Assembly: GCF_009905375.1 (NCBI RefSeq)
Contig: NC_133655.1
Span: 167,610,588 to 167,674,587, forward strand
DNA from: Apium graveolens
Lineage: Eukaryota; Streptophyta; Magnoliopsida; Apiales; Apiaceae
DNA length: 64,000 bases
Reading direction: 5' to 3'
The position numbers and the translations under genes were made by a program. This document shows positions 43,387 through 54,927 of this stretch, in pieces. Each line of letters starts with the position of its first letter. Position 1 is the first letter of the stretch. Under the pieces are notes generated by a model that made no database searches, had not been told where the DNA came from, and saw only the letters and a program-made list of their open reading frames with translations.

Positions 43387-44906
43387 TGAGTTTTCGGACG
43401 TCTTTCCAGACGAGCTTCCAGGGTTACCGCCAGATCGAGAAATTGAGTTCACTATTGATCTAGCACCAGGTACAGAACCAGTTTCGAAAGCTCCATATCG
43501 AATGGCTCCAGTCGAGATGAACGAATTGTCAACGCAATTGCAAGATCTTCTAGACCGAGACATCATACGACCTAGTGTATCCCCATGGGGTGCACCGGTA
43601 TTGTTCGTGAAGAAGAAGGACGACAGCATGCGATTATGCATCGATTATCAAAAATTGAATAAGCTAACTATCAAAGATAGAAGAAGAGCATGCCGAACAC
43701 TTGAGGATAGCTTTAGAAATTCTGAGGAAAGAGCAACTGTACGCGAAATTCTCAAAATATGAATTTTGGTTTAAGGAAGTACAATTCCTAGGGTACTTTA
43801 ACAGTAGAGAAGGCATCCAAGTCGATCCAGCAAAGATTGAAGCTGTGTTAAATTAGGAAAGACCAAAGACACCAACAGAAGTTCGAAGTTTCTTGGGATT
43901 GGCAGGATATTATAGAAGATTTATTAAAGATTTTGCAAAAATAGCAACGCCGTTGACCAAATTAACTCGAAAAAGTGAAAAGTTTGTATGGGATGACAAA
44001 TATGAAGAAAGTTTCCAAGAGCTGAAGAATCGGTTGGTAACCGCACCGGTACTCGGATTACCAGACGAACATGGAAATTTTGTCATTTACAGTAATGCTT
44101 CGTATCGTGGATTAGGATGTGTACTGATGGAGCATGGTAACGTTATTGCATATGCTTCGAGACAGCTAAAACCTCAGGAACAGAAATATCCTACGCATGA
44201 CCTGGAATTAGCAGCGATCGTATTTGCGTTGAAACTTTGGAGACACTATCTCTACGGTGAAAAATGCAAAATCTATATAGATCATAAAAGTCTGAAGTAT
44301 ATCTTTACGCAAAAGGAACTGAACATGAGACAATGTCGATTGCTGGAATTGGTTAAAGATTACGATGTTACGATCAGTTATCATCCAGGAAAAGCAAATG
44401 TTGTGGCAGATGCGCTAAGCAGGAAAGAAAGATTGAATTTGTTAAATTCATGCGAAGAATTAGCCAAGGAATTTGACAAGTTGGAAATCGAAATTCGTAT
44501 TCCCAATGAATCTATAGAAGCTATCTACGCTATGACTTTTCAACCAGAGCTGCTAGAGAAGATTCGTCGCTGTCAAGAAGAAGTGATGAGTCAAGATGAC
44601 GACTTAACCGGAGAAGAAATCATAACTCAGAAGGATAATGAAGGAATCCTACGCTTTGCATCGAGAATCTGGATCCCTAATGTGGTAGAACTAAAAGAAG
44701 AAATATTGCGAGATGCGCACAATTCGAAGTATTCTATTCATCCAGGAAGTACAAAAATGTATCGCGATCTGAAGGAAAACTTTTGGTGGCCGAACATGAA
44801 GAAAGAAATAGCAGAATGGGTAAGTAAATTCTATACATGCCAGCGAGTTAAAGCAGAACATCAACGTCCAAGCGGATTATTACAACAGTTAGATATTCCA
44901 GACTAA
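43382..44906 (+). pseudogene. pol: Element E reverse transcriptase, RNase H and integrase N-terminus, with internal deletion
   Basis: Early RT is present ([54 protein letters not shown]). After TIKDR near 43680 the sequence jumps to the block that follows the active site, so the catalytic YxDD segment is deleted. The frame then shifts, with a stop near 43855, and is open from 43893 ([20 protein letters not shown]). RNase H follows ([16 protein letters not shown], with the expected SDAS changed to [27 protein letters not shown]). The integrase zinc finger ([28 protein letters not shown]) has its first cysteine replaced by phenylalanine. Confidence 0.9.
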
Positions 44907-45874
44907 TGAAGTCTGCACATTTTCTACCAATTAACGAAAGATTTTCACTCGACAAGCTAGTGCACTTATATCTCTAGGAAATTGTGATACGACATGGAGT
45001 TCCAATATCTATCATGTTTGATCGAGATCCCCGTTTCAATTCAAGATTTTGGAGACAATTTCAGGAACATCTTGGAACTAAATTAAACATGAGTATAGCT
45101 TATCATCCGCAAACTGATGGGCAAAGTGAAAGAACGATCCAAATAATTGAAGATATGCTATAGGTATGTGCGATTGATTTCGAAGGCAGTTGGGAAGAAC
45201 ATTTACCTTTGGTTGAATTTTCTTACAACAACAGCTATCACGCAAGCATTGGAATGCCGCCGTACGAAGCATTATACCGAAGGAAATACAGATCACCAGT
45301 ACATTGGGATGAAGTTGGAGAACGCAAGGTTTTGGGTCCAAAATTAATCCAACAGACTAAAGAAAAGATAGAATTTATTCGAAAGCGATTGGATGCAGCA
45401 CAAAACAGGCAACGCGAATATGCAGATCAAGCAAGGAAGGATATGGACTACCAGGAAGGAGAGCATGTGTTACTCAAAATATCACCATGGAAAAGATTAA
45501 CCAGATTTAGCAACAAGGGTAAATTAAAGCTACGATACGTCGGACCGTTTGAAGTCTTGAAGAAAGTGGGAAAAGTTGCGTACAAATTAGCCTTACCGCC
45601 TCATATGCAACATATTCACAATGTGTTCCACGTGTCAATGCTTAAGCGATATAATCCTGATTCTAGGCACGTAATCGAGTATGAACCGGTAGATATCCAA
45701 CCTGATTTGTCTTTTGTAGAACAGCCGATAAGAATTTTAGATCGGCGAGAGAAAGTGTTGAGAAATAAGTCTGTATCTTTAGTACGGGTTTTGTGGAGAA
45801 ACCCTCTGGTTGAAGAATCAACCTGGGAACTTGAGAGTGAAATGTTAGAGAAATATCCTCATTTGTTTTCATAA
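44907..45874 (+). pseudogene. pol: Element E integrase core and chromodomain, with deletion and stops
   Basis: Two stops at 44904-44909 are followed directly by KSAHFLPINERFS, so about 35 residues, including the first catalytic aspartate of integrase, are missing. The second aspartate (IMFDRDPRF) and the glutamate region ([17 protein letters not shown], then stop) are in broken frames. From 45209 the frame is clean to the end: VEFSYNNSYHASIGMPPYEA, the integrase C-terminal domain (GEHVLLKISPWKRLTRF), HNVFHVSMLKRYNPD, and a chromodomain (RILDRREKVLRNKSVSLVRV, NPLVEESTWELESEM). The chromodomain targets such elements to heterochromatin. Confidence 0.9.
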
Positions 45875-45900
45875 TGAGATTCTGAGGACATAATCCTATT

Positions 45901-45913
45901 AAGGGGGGAAGGA
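45901..45913 (+). other. Polypurine tract of element E
   Basis: AAGGGGGGAAGGA directly before the 3' LTR. Confidence 0.93.
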
Positions 45914-48900
45914 TGTAACGTTTGGGAAATTTACGTCTATATTATATCATATTTATAATAAATTATGTGTATTAATGTGTCATTATGTGTAATTATCTAT
46001 CAAACCCTAATTGCTACGTGTTATGTGCATTCTGTGTCATTCTGATATTTTTAAGATATTTTTCAGATACTTTGTTTTTCATTTATCGCTTTCATTTCAA
46101 ACGTTTTACGACCCAAACCATGATTTTAAAGCAAGTATTTCAAATAAAATAATGGGCCTTATTTTTCATCAAACGGCTTTTACCATTGCATTATTCTGAA
46201 CATCTAGGCATTTTATAAATTTTCTCGTTTGGCGAAAAATGACTTTTTCGGGCCCCATTGGGTGTTAAAAACCCCAAAAAATTATATTTTTATTTTTATA
46301 AAATTATAGGACTTTTATTTATACCATTTCTTTGTATTTTTGCATTATTCACAATTTTTGGGAAATTTTGGTATATATATTGCATATATAAAATATTTAT
46401 AAATTAAATTTTAATACTCAAAAATTATAAAAATTAGGGCCAAATATTTTTATTAGGAGTGTAATTAGCCCCTTAATTTTATTTAGGGGTATTATTTTTC
46501 ATAGTATAAATAGCCTAATTTCTATTAATTAATTACTAATTAATTATAAAAATTCAGCAAAAATTCAGAAAAATTCCCAGAATTAGGGTTTGGTGTTCTT
46601 GATTTCAACCGGAGATTTGATCGTGATTCCGACCTCCAAATCAGACATGTAAGTAGTCGTTGCAAAGCTCTTGATCTCTACTTTCTATTCGTGTAATCAA
46701 TTTCATGTTTTATATCTTCGAATTTCAATTCAATTTTTAGGGTTCTTGAACTAATTTGGGTTTTTGCGAATCGTTGTGTTTTGGTTGATGAGAGTTATAT
46801 GAATAGATTGCTCAGGTTGTGTATATGATTATACGTATTTTTAATTGATTTTTCTATTCCCGGATTTGTGGTTCGTGTTTTTGAGTGTTCGACCCGTTTT
46901 TGAATTCGGGTTTTGAGTTTGAGTGATTGTTAGAAGATTTTGATGTTAGAGACGTGTAGATCGTTGAATTTCCAGTCGTTTGACACCGGTTTCGTGTGAT
47001 TTGGATTCCGTTTTCTGGTCGTCGGAGTTTGCAACGAAGCTCGCCAGTCGTTGCTCTGTTTTAGTCGGAGAAAACGTTACAGGGGTGGGTGGAGAAGGAG
47101 GATGACAGGGAAGAGTAGCTGGGACGATGGTGAATGAATTGGCAGCGAAATCGAACCAAAACCGTGTTGTTTGGACCAGGAATTGACTTCGCCGGAATCG
47201 AGTTCTGGTGGCCGGAACCTCGCCGGGTTCTGGGATTGTGAAGAACACCGGCGGGTGTTCTTGCCAACCCGGACCCGACCCGGTTGGGTTTTAAGTCAAC
47301 CCGGTTTCGATCCTGAATTCTCCTAAGTTGATTTCTAGAAACTGTTTTTGATTATTTAATTATTTAGTTTTAATTTTATAAATTTAGAAAACAGTTTTTT
47401 TAATTCTAAAAATCTAATAAAAATTAGATTTAAATTCTGAAAATTATTATTAATAATTCCTAAATTATTTTATTAATTTAGAAATTTGAATTTAGTTATT
47501 TAATTAATTATTTAATTATTTATCTAATTATTTATCTATTTACTTATTATTTAGTAATTAATTAATTAATTAATAAGGATTAATATTTATGGAATATTAT
47601 GAAAAAAGATTCGATAATTAATTAAATAAAACGAGTAACTCGTATCTATACGAGTAATTGAACGAAGAGTTAGATTATTATTATTCTAGCGATAGTTAGT
47701 TATACAAAGAATATCAGAATAATTATTTGTAACGAATAATTAAGTATAGATAATCGATTAAATCGTACAAGTCGTAACAATAACTGTAATAATTCAATAA
47801 TTATACGAGAAATGCGAGTAACTCGTAATTATACGAGTAATTGATCGTTGAGTTGGAATATGATTCAAATAATAACTTATTTATTCGATAAATAACGTAA
47901 CAGCTAGTTGTATCGATTAATTAATCCTAATAATTAGGTATTAATTATTCTAAATGCAATAATTATTAAATAGTTACTTATTAATTATTTATTAGTTATT
48001 TATCATTTATTAATTATTTAAAAATGATTAATTATTTCGATAATTAATCAAATAATTTCCAATAAGTCATAACAAACTCATTTTAATTCCAAAAATTATA
48101 GAAAAATTATTTTTGACTCTGATTTTTCTTAAATAATTATTTAAAAATTATTTTAGGGTTTAAAAATTTAGTAATAATTATTTATATTGAATAATAAATT
48201 GAATTATCAGTGTTTAATTGATATTAATTAGACCGTTAGTCCGATTTGGGTGAAACGAAAGCCCTTTTACTCAGAAAAATGAATTATTTTCATTAAAAAT
48301 AATATTAAGACCTAATTTCTTCCAGAACTTGGTTGACTTTGTTACTTGTTTGATTATCAGTTGAAGTGCGTGCCAAGACGAGTCCGAAAAATTCTGGAAA
48401 AATGGGAAACGAGGCAGATGATGATCAGTGGAGCGATCTGCGAGTCGATTTTAATTCTAAAAATAATTTTAACTATAAAAATGATTATGTGCTTATGTGT
48501 ATTATGTGGTTAATCGAATCTTACTTGCTAATATGTAATATACGAGTCAGTCATAAGCGCATGGGTAGGTAATAGGAACGATGTGAAGTCGATTCAAGAT
48601 GCAATTGAAGTACGAAATGACTTAAGCAGTCTATTTTCCTAACGGAAGCTAAGCCAGCAAGGCAGGTTGAGTAGGTGATGGACGAAGGTGATTTAATTGC
48701 AGTGACTCGCACAGAAGGCAAGTTTTTCCCCTATTCTACTTTCAGAATAGTAATATTTCTTCAGATTCTTATTACGCTTGCACTCTTTTGATTCTCTTGT
48801 TCATATTTCATTTCGATTCTTGCTTATCCTTTTCATTTAAATTCATTGTTCATATTCCAATTGTTACTCACAATTATTGATATATTCTGGTGATTAGAAT

Positions 48901-49696
48901 ATATTAAAGCATACTGATTGTTCCGGTTGCTATTCTAGGACTGGATAATAATACTTTGGGGATTAAGTTTACTTAATCCTAAGGACCGGAACATAACCGG
49001 ATCCTTGAGATGGGCCGTAGTGCCTGGGTGCCCGATTGGATCTATTTAGTGAGATATAGATCTACATTGTATCATGGCTGATCAGCAGGGTATAGATGCG
49101 AACTTGTGTCCAGTTTAGTTCGTTTGTATTCGCTAGTAATGGCCTTCTTTCTATTCTCGCAGGGTTATATCTTTGCAGATGTACCCAGGTTATCGATTCA
49201 TTTAAATTGCTTTAACACTCTTTATATTTTGCGGACTTGTTGAGCAATTTTTGGCTCACCCTTTTTGTTGTTATTCACCTTATTGTTTTCAGTTAAGAAG
49301 GAATATGAAACCCATCAGAACTCGAGTGGTAAAGAAGCGGGTCAAGCCTCGGGATCCTCTCATACCCAAGGTGTTGATCCCAATCCAGGAAGAAAGCTTT
49401 GAATTGCCCGAACAGGTGGTGTGTAGATAGTCAGCGTGTGTGTTTGAATAAAAGATGAACTTAGTTTAAAATTGATTAGACAATGGTTTGTAATAAAAAG
49501 AGTTTGTGAGATTTTGGATTTTGTTTGTAATAAAGTAGTTAGTGGTTCTTATTTTCATACTTCAACCTAAAAAGATCCTGGTTAGTATTAAAGGGGTTTA
49601 AATTCTTTTCTTTTTATTTGTTAATCAGACTGTATAGATTTGGTGATTAACTAGTAACCCCCAGACTTATACCCCAGGTCTGGAGGGCGTTACAAG
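45914..49696 (+). repeat. Element E 3' LTR (3783 bp)
   Basis: Starts TGTAACG and ends CGTTACA, a 7-bp terminal inverted repeat. Its last 43 bp match the fragment at 36835-36877. The stretch 47340-48240 is extremely AT-rich (ATTTAATTAATT-type runs). No gene seen; the frames at 46946-47267 on the minus strand are chance ORFs in a GC-richer patch. Confidence 0.92.
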
Positions 49697-51042
49697 CTCT
49701 CCCTAAATAGATGAGGGAGCTTCAAAAGATGTGCTCTGTATGTGTGTGCCATCCTTATTCCTTCTTTCATACACTTAAATGTGGGCAAGTGTTGGTGCAA
49801 ACTCTTTACAAGGCGCAATAGGGAGAGTGCTCTTTTCAATAGAGACACCCTGTTGAGAGGATGCTCCTAGAGTCTGTTTGATTCCCTCTTTTTTGACTAC
49901 ATCCTTTTAGGAGGATGCAGAGGTAGCTTGAGTGGTCAGCTCAGATTTCTTTACCTTCTTTGGTTTCTCAACCAGAATGGACTCTATTATAATTTGATCC
50001 TCACCACTCTCATTTATCACAGTTAGGGTTTCCTGCTTTCTCTTTTTTTAATCACTTCACCCTTTTGAGAGGATGAAGTGGTTGGTTTCCTAGATTCTAA
50101 TGGTAATGAATGAAGGGTTTCAGTTTGGGAAGGCCCCTATTGGTGTTCCTGTGTTTGTTCTTCCACAGGTATAGGAGCCATAACTATACTAGATTGAACA
50201 GTTGATCTCATGTCAGGCATTGGGTAAGGGTAAGTCTTGAATCTCTCCAACATAAATGGAGTGATTCTAAGACTTACATGTACCTTGTTCTTTGTAATGA
50301 GTGAGCCAAATAGAATTTTGGACACTTGTTTACAGTTGCCTATTTTTTTCCTATTTATACCATTAAGTAAATGAATGTCATGCACTTTATGATTTAAAGC
50401 AGACATTTTAAACCTAGGAAGAAAGATTTCCTTACCTCTTGATGCTAAAGGCATTGTGAGCCTGGTGCTAAGCTCCTCCATTATCCGTAGTCCTACATTG
50501 AGGTGTCTGTTGTGAGCCATGGAGAAGACAAGCTTCCGAAAAATACTTGAAATGTTGTCATACCCTGTCTTCCTATAGGTGAAGGCCCTCACAATTAAGT
50601 CAAAAATGAAAGACCATTCCCTCCTCAAATACTTCTTGTTCAGGCTTGCCAACTTGATCCTCTCACTGTAGTTGATAAAGTCCATAAACTCAGCTAGCTC
50701 ATCTTGAGTTGGAACCTCCACCAGATTGTCAGTAGAGATTCCCAAAGCCAAATTGGCATCATTCTTAGAAAACTCCACATGTGGGCCTTAAATGGAGCAG
50801 TTAACCACTATAGATACAACTTGGTTCTTATGCACAACTGTCCTCACCACAACTGTGTTCCATAAATCACTAAGAACATCCAAGTACAGTATGGAATTCG
50901 TAGTTAGAGCACCTGCAAAGTATGTCTCATAAAGGAACTTCACAAAGCTCTTGAAGTTATCAAGAGCTTGATTTGCATCTGTGAATGCCATATAGTTGGT
51001 GCCCTCTTTTGAGATAAAAGCTCTAACTGTGTTTGATGCCAT
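49697..51042 (-). pseudogene. Element G ORF3 homologue, broken and cut by element E
   Basis: Starts MASNTVRAFISKEGTNYMAF at 51042. In-frame TAA at 50788-50790, then open to 50137. Residues REWSFIFDLIVRAFTYRKTG align with REWSFLFDCIAKAFGNKCSN of B ORF3, and the following 50 residues keep the same hydrophobic pattern, so these are homologues from different Sirevirus families. Beyond 50137 coding-like fragments continue in other frames (SRKPTTSSSQKGEV, SSQQGVSIEK) up to 49697. The SSQQGVSIE part matches a remnant in element H near 58310. Function unknown. Confidence 0.8.
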
Positions 51043-51180
51043 TTTAAGTGTTTCAATTTGAGTAGGTAAGAAAAATTAGAGAGAAAGAGCTTGAAATGAG
51101 AGAAAACGGTTTGGATTTGGAGAAATTAGGTCACTTAAGGATCTCAAAGGCGTAAAAAGGTGTATGTCAAGATGTCAGGG

Positions 51181-51189
51181 TATTTATAG
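51181..51189 (-). promoter_or_regulatory. Putative TATA box for ORF3 of element G
   Basis: The minus strand reads CTATAAATA, an exact plant TATA consensus, about 140 nt before the ORF3 ATG. Spacing is like that in B and D although the surrounding sequence is unrelated. Confidence 0.5.
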
Positions 51190-51200
51190 TATAAGGTAAA

Positions 51201-51671
51201 TGACTTATTGAGAAATCAAAATAAACGTTTGAAATTTTCTTATCGAGAAGTCATATTGAGATAATAGATACATATCGATATGTCACTTTCCTTACTTTTA
51301 TCAAGAACTAGAAAATGACTTATCGAGATGTCAAATAAATACCCAGTTTGTCCTAAATGGACTGAATTTTTCTAATTTTTATGTGAATAAATCAAAATAA
51401 AATTAGAATGATTTTAACAAAAGTATTTTACCAAAAAATTTTATTAAGTTAAATTATCTCAGTTCTAAGTTTTTGATAAGTCTAGAATTTATAATTGTAA
51501 AGAACTCTATGAATTATCACTTATCGAGATCTCTACAATGACTTATCGAGAAGTCATAATAATGCTTGTCGAGAAGTCCATCGAGAAGTCAGAAAAATGA
51601 CTTATCGAGAATTCACTCGAGAAGTCTCAAAATGACTTGTCGAGAAGTCAGTTAGACTTATCGAGAACTCA
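51201..51671. repeat. Cluster of about eleven GACTTATCGAGAAGTC-like palindromes
   Basis: Imperfect palindromic units around a central TCGA occur at about 51201-51218, 51238-51253, 51271-51285, 51317-51333, 51518-51534, 51540-51556, 51563-51579, 51580-51590, 51599-51614, 51634-51650 and 51655-51671, with another partial one (CTCGAGAAGTCT) at about 51616-51627. Spacing is irregular, with the densest part at 51518-51671. They lie between pol and the ORF3 TATA-like box of element G. Confidence 0.8.
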
Positions 51672-51922
51672 GTTTTCTATATACTTTTGTTCTTTTTTAT
51701 TATGTCTTATGCTAATTTCACATATTGAAAATATAAATTAACATTTAGACAGTTTTCTCAGAATTGAAAAATTCCAAGCTAAATTTTGAATTTTGAAAAA
51801 TAAAAATACAAAGAATTCTTAAATATTTATAACTCATATTCTAGTTAATTTCCAATTAAACCAAATTAATTTTGATTTATTAGAAATCAATCTGCTGCAA
51901 CACATTAGATGAGTTCTTGCCT

Positions 51923-53463
51923 TTAGGGCGAAGAATTTAACATCCCAATTTCACCTACAAGTCTAGTGAAAGTAGCTTCATCCAAAGGTTTAGTAAAAAT
52001 ATCAGCTAATTGTTTTTCTGTTGGAACAATAATGAGCTCAATGGTACCATTTGCAGCATGTTCTCTAATAAAGTGGTACCTTACATCAATGTGCTTTGTT
52101 CTAGAATGATTAACTGAATTAGCCACAATATATATAGCACTAGTGTTGTCACACATAATTGGAATTTTGTGTAACACTAGGCCATAGTCCATTAGTTGAT
52201 TTCTAATCCAAAACACTTGAGCACAGCAACTTCCAGTAGCTATGTATTCAGCCTCAGTTGTGGAAGTTGACACAGACTGTTATTTCTTGCTATACCAGGA
52301 TACAAGTCTTTGTCCAAAAAATTGACAGCTTCTACTAGTGCTCTTTCTGTCAACCTTGTATCCAGCAAAATCTGCATCTGTGTATCCAACAGCTTCAAAT
52401 CATGTTCCCTTAGGATACCATAATCCCAAGTTTGGAGTCCCCTTTAAGTATGTGAAAATTCTCTTCACAACCATTAAATGTGATTCTTTTGGATTGGCTT
52501 AAAATCTTGCACACCGACATGTTACAAACATAATGTCTAATCTACTAGCAGTCAAATACAATAAAAAACCAATCATTCCTCTAAAACCTGAAATATCTAC
52601 ACTTTTTCCTTTCTTATCTTCATCCAACTTTGTAGCTATAGACATAGGTGTTGATACAGGTGAACAATCAACCATACCAAAATTCTTCAATAAATCTTCA
52701 ACATACTTGGTTTGGCTGATGAAGATTCCATCACTTTTTTGACTGACTTGAAGTCCAAGAAAGTAACTTAACTCCCCCATCATACTCATTTCATATTCAC
52801 TCTGCATGAGTTTTGAGAATCTTTGACATGGCTTTTTATTAGTAGAACCAAAAATGATATCATCCATATAGGTCTGAACTAGGATCATATCACCATCATG
52901 TTGCTTGTAGAAGAGAGTCTTGTCAATTGTTCCTCTAGTGAAACCATGTTTAAGAAAAAATTCTGAAAGTGTGTCATACCATGCTCTAGGTGTTTGCTTT
53001 AGTCCATAGAGACCCTTTAGAAGTTAGTAGACAAAATTTGGAAATTCAGGATCTTCAAAGCCAGGTGGCTATTGTACATAACTTCTTCTTCTAACTCACC
53101 ATTTAGGAATGCACTCTTTACATCCATTTGATACAGTGTAAAGTTTGAGTGTGCAATAAATGCATGAAAGTCTTACAACTAGAGCAAAATTTTCATCATA
53201 ATCAATTCCTTCTTCCTATGAGTAGCCTTTTGCAACCAACCTTGCTTTGTTTCTTGTTACAATCCCATTTTCATCCATTTTGTTTCTGAACACCCACTTT
53301 GTTCCAATTACAGTTCTGTTCTTTGGTGCAGGAACTAACTTCCAAACTCAGTTCCTTTCAAACTGATTTCGCTCCTCTTACATAACAGATAACCAATTAG
53401 AATCAAGTAGAGCTTCCTAAGTTTTCTTAGGCTCAACTTGTGAAAAAATATGCATGTAGACAT
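51923..53463 (-). pseudogene. pol: Element G pol fragment: reverse transcriptase and RNase H
   Basis: Starts inside pol at the H insertion (EALLDSNWLSVM near 53415). It continues through [15 protein letters not shown] and the active site [14 protein letters not shown] near 52860 (open 52888-52499), and ends with RNase H ([37 protein letters not shown]; open 52273-51923), ending GMLNSSP. There are many stops and frameshifts between 53460 and 52890. The sequence is clearly Ty1/copia and moderately similar to B pol. Confidence 0.9.
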
Positions 53464-54831
53464 TGTAAGTCATATGTCATAGCCTATTTGTATATACGAG
53501 GATTCAACTCAACTCAAATAAGAATGTAATAAGTAAATAGTGGATCTACCGTCAGAGAGATCTCGCAAAGTAATATCTGTCAAAGGATTCAGAGACAAGG
53601 TTCATCTACAGACTTGAGGAGTTAATTCACTGGAAGAAGTTCAAGAAGTTGATCATGCCTCAGTGATATAAATCAAGATCATGGATTTAATCAAGTGACA
53701 GAGATCTCGTCAGGGTATCAATAAATTACAAGGATTTAATCTGAAGAAAATCAAAGTGTCAAAGTCAAGATATGAAGAAACGTCACGGAAGTTAGTCACT
53801 CATGAACCAGACAGTACATCGAGTGTCAACATTGAAGTGACGGAATTGATTCATAAGTCTCAGTGATTTTCAGAAGATTTGCAGAAGAATGGTTGCTGCT
53901 CAAGACTAGAATTAATTCTCTATTAATTAATTAAGTCATCTAATTTAATTAAGAGAATAAATTATATCTGGGAAGAATAATTTATTTATTAATTGAATTA
54001 ATTGATTAATTAATTCTGAATTAATTCTAGGAATTTTAGGAATTTTCAGAAGTTTAATTGGATTAAATTCAAGCATTAAATCAGCAAGACAATTGAAAAT
54101 GAACTAGCATGACAATCAGGATTGTCATACCGATTGTCATGCTAGGCCATTGTCAATTGTCTCACCGAAAGTTACTCTAGGAGGATGATTGTCTTGCTAG
54201 TTCATTCTGATTGTCATGCTAGTTCATTCTGATTGTCATGCTAGTTCATTCAGATTGTCTTGCTAGTTCATTCAGATTGTCTTGCTAGTTCATTCAATTG
54301 TCTCACCGAAAGTCTTGCCAGCTATAGGATTGTCATGCCAAGTCAATTCTATTCGTTTGTTGATTTAAAAAGAAGCAGAGAAGCAGCAACTTATAATAAA
54401 GAACACAGAAGTCAAGAAACAAGGCAGAAAAGAAAATCAAGAAGAAATATTTCATCTTTTCATCTGCATACTTCAAGATTAAATTTCTAGATTGTAAAGT
54501 TAAATCCAATCCACTAGAAATCTTTATCTTGCTCTTGTGTATCAATCTAGCGGATTAAAATCCCTAGAACTTAATCTCAAATCGCGTTTAGCATTTGATT
54601 CTAATTATTGCAAAAATAGAAAAAGTTCATGTCGAATTTATTCTAGATTTGTGATAATTGATTTGAGATTAATACCTTGTAATCGATACAGTTGTTGTAA
54701 CACCTTTCAAGTTTAATAATATTTTTATTTAACTTGAATTTTGTTTCACATTTTTTATTCCGCATTTAATTCGATTATTCGGTGCTGTTTGTATTCAACC
54801 CCCCCTTCTACAAACAAATTGGGACCTAACA
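53464..54831 (+). repeat. Element H 5' LTR (1368 bp)
   Basis: TGTAAGTCATATGTC ... GGGACCTAACA. It matches the 3' copy from 59623 almost base for base; the 3' copy lacks about 19 bp (AGACAAGGTTCATCTACAG region near 53590-53610). The end AACCCCCCCTTCTACAAAC resembles the U5 end of B. It contains the 22-bp tandem repeat at 54187-54296. Confidence 0.94.
54187..54296 (+). repeat. Tandem repeat, five 22-bp units, in element H 5' LTR
   Basis: Five consecutive copies of GATTGTCWTGCTAGTTCATTCW, differing only at two or three positions. The same five copies occur in the 3' LTR at 60327-60436. Single diverged units, partly inverted (TGAACTAGCATGACAATCAG), lie just upstream near 54100-54170, giving hairpin potential. 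Confidence 0.95.
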
Positions 54832-54833
54832 AT

Positions 54834-54846
54834 TGGTATCAGAGCC
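54834..54846 (+). other. Primer binding site of element H
   Basis: TGGTATCAGAGCC, initiator tRNA-Met type, two bases after the LTR. Confidence 0.94.
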
Positions 54847-54927
54847 TTCTGATTAACGAACAAATCAAGATCCTAGACTTTTGTGATTTTTCAACTCCTT
54901 GAATTTTTATTTATTCAAAAATTCATA

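Larger units (their letters stand above)
36835..49696 (+). mobile_element. Element E: Ty3/gypsy chromovirus (Tekay/Del-like), 5' LTR cut by element D
   Basis: Contains the last 43 bp of the 5' LTR, primer site, an extra proline-rich ORF, gag, protease, RT, RNase H, integrase, chromodomain, polypurine tract and a full 3' LTR. A solo LTR (F) sits in pol. The rest of its 5' LTR must lie left of element D, outside the window. On the right it ends in the ORF3 of element G. Pol has deletions and stops, so it is defective. Confidence 0.93.
49697..53463 (-). mobile_element. Element G: internal fragment of an old Sirevirus-like copia element, bounded by E and H
   Basis: Minus strand. Reverse transcriptase and RNase H (53463-51923), a regulatory-looking spacer, and an ORF3 homologue (51042 to 49697). 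E is inserted in ORF3 and H in pol, so the other parts of G must lie outside the window on both sides. It is the host of everything else and hence the oldest insertion here. Confidence 0.87.

Noticed and set aside
46946..47267. Overlapping minus-strand ORFs in a GC-richer patch
   Set aside because: They lie inside the E 3' LTR, lack known motifs and overlap in two frames; chance ORFs.
51201..51671. Repeat cluster that could be mistaken for a CRISPR-like array
   Set aside because: Units are imperfect palindromes with irregular spacing, in a plant retrotransposon; there are no uniform spacers and no cas genes.
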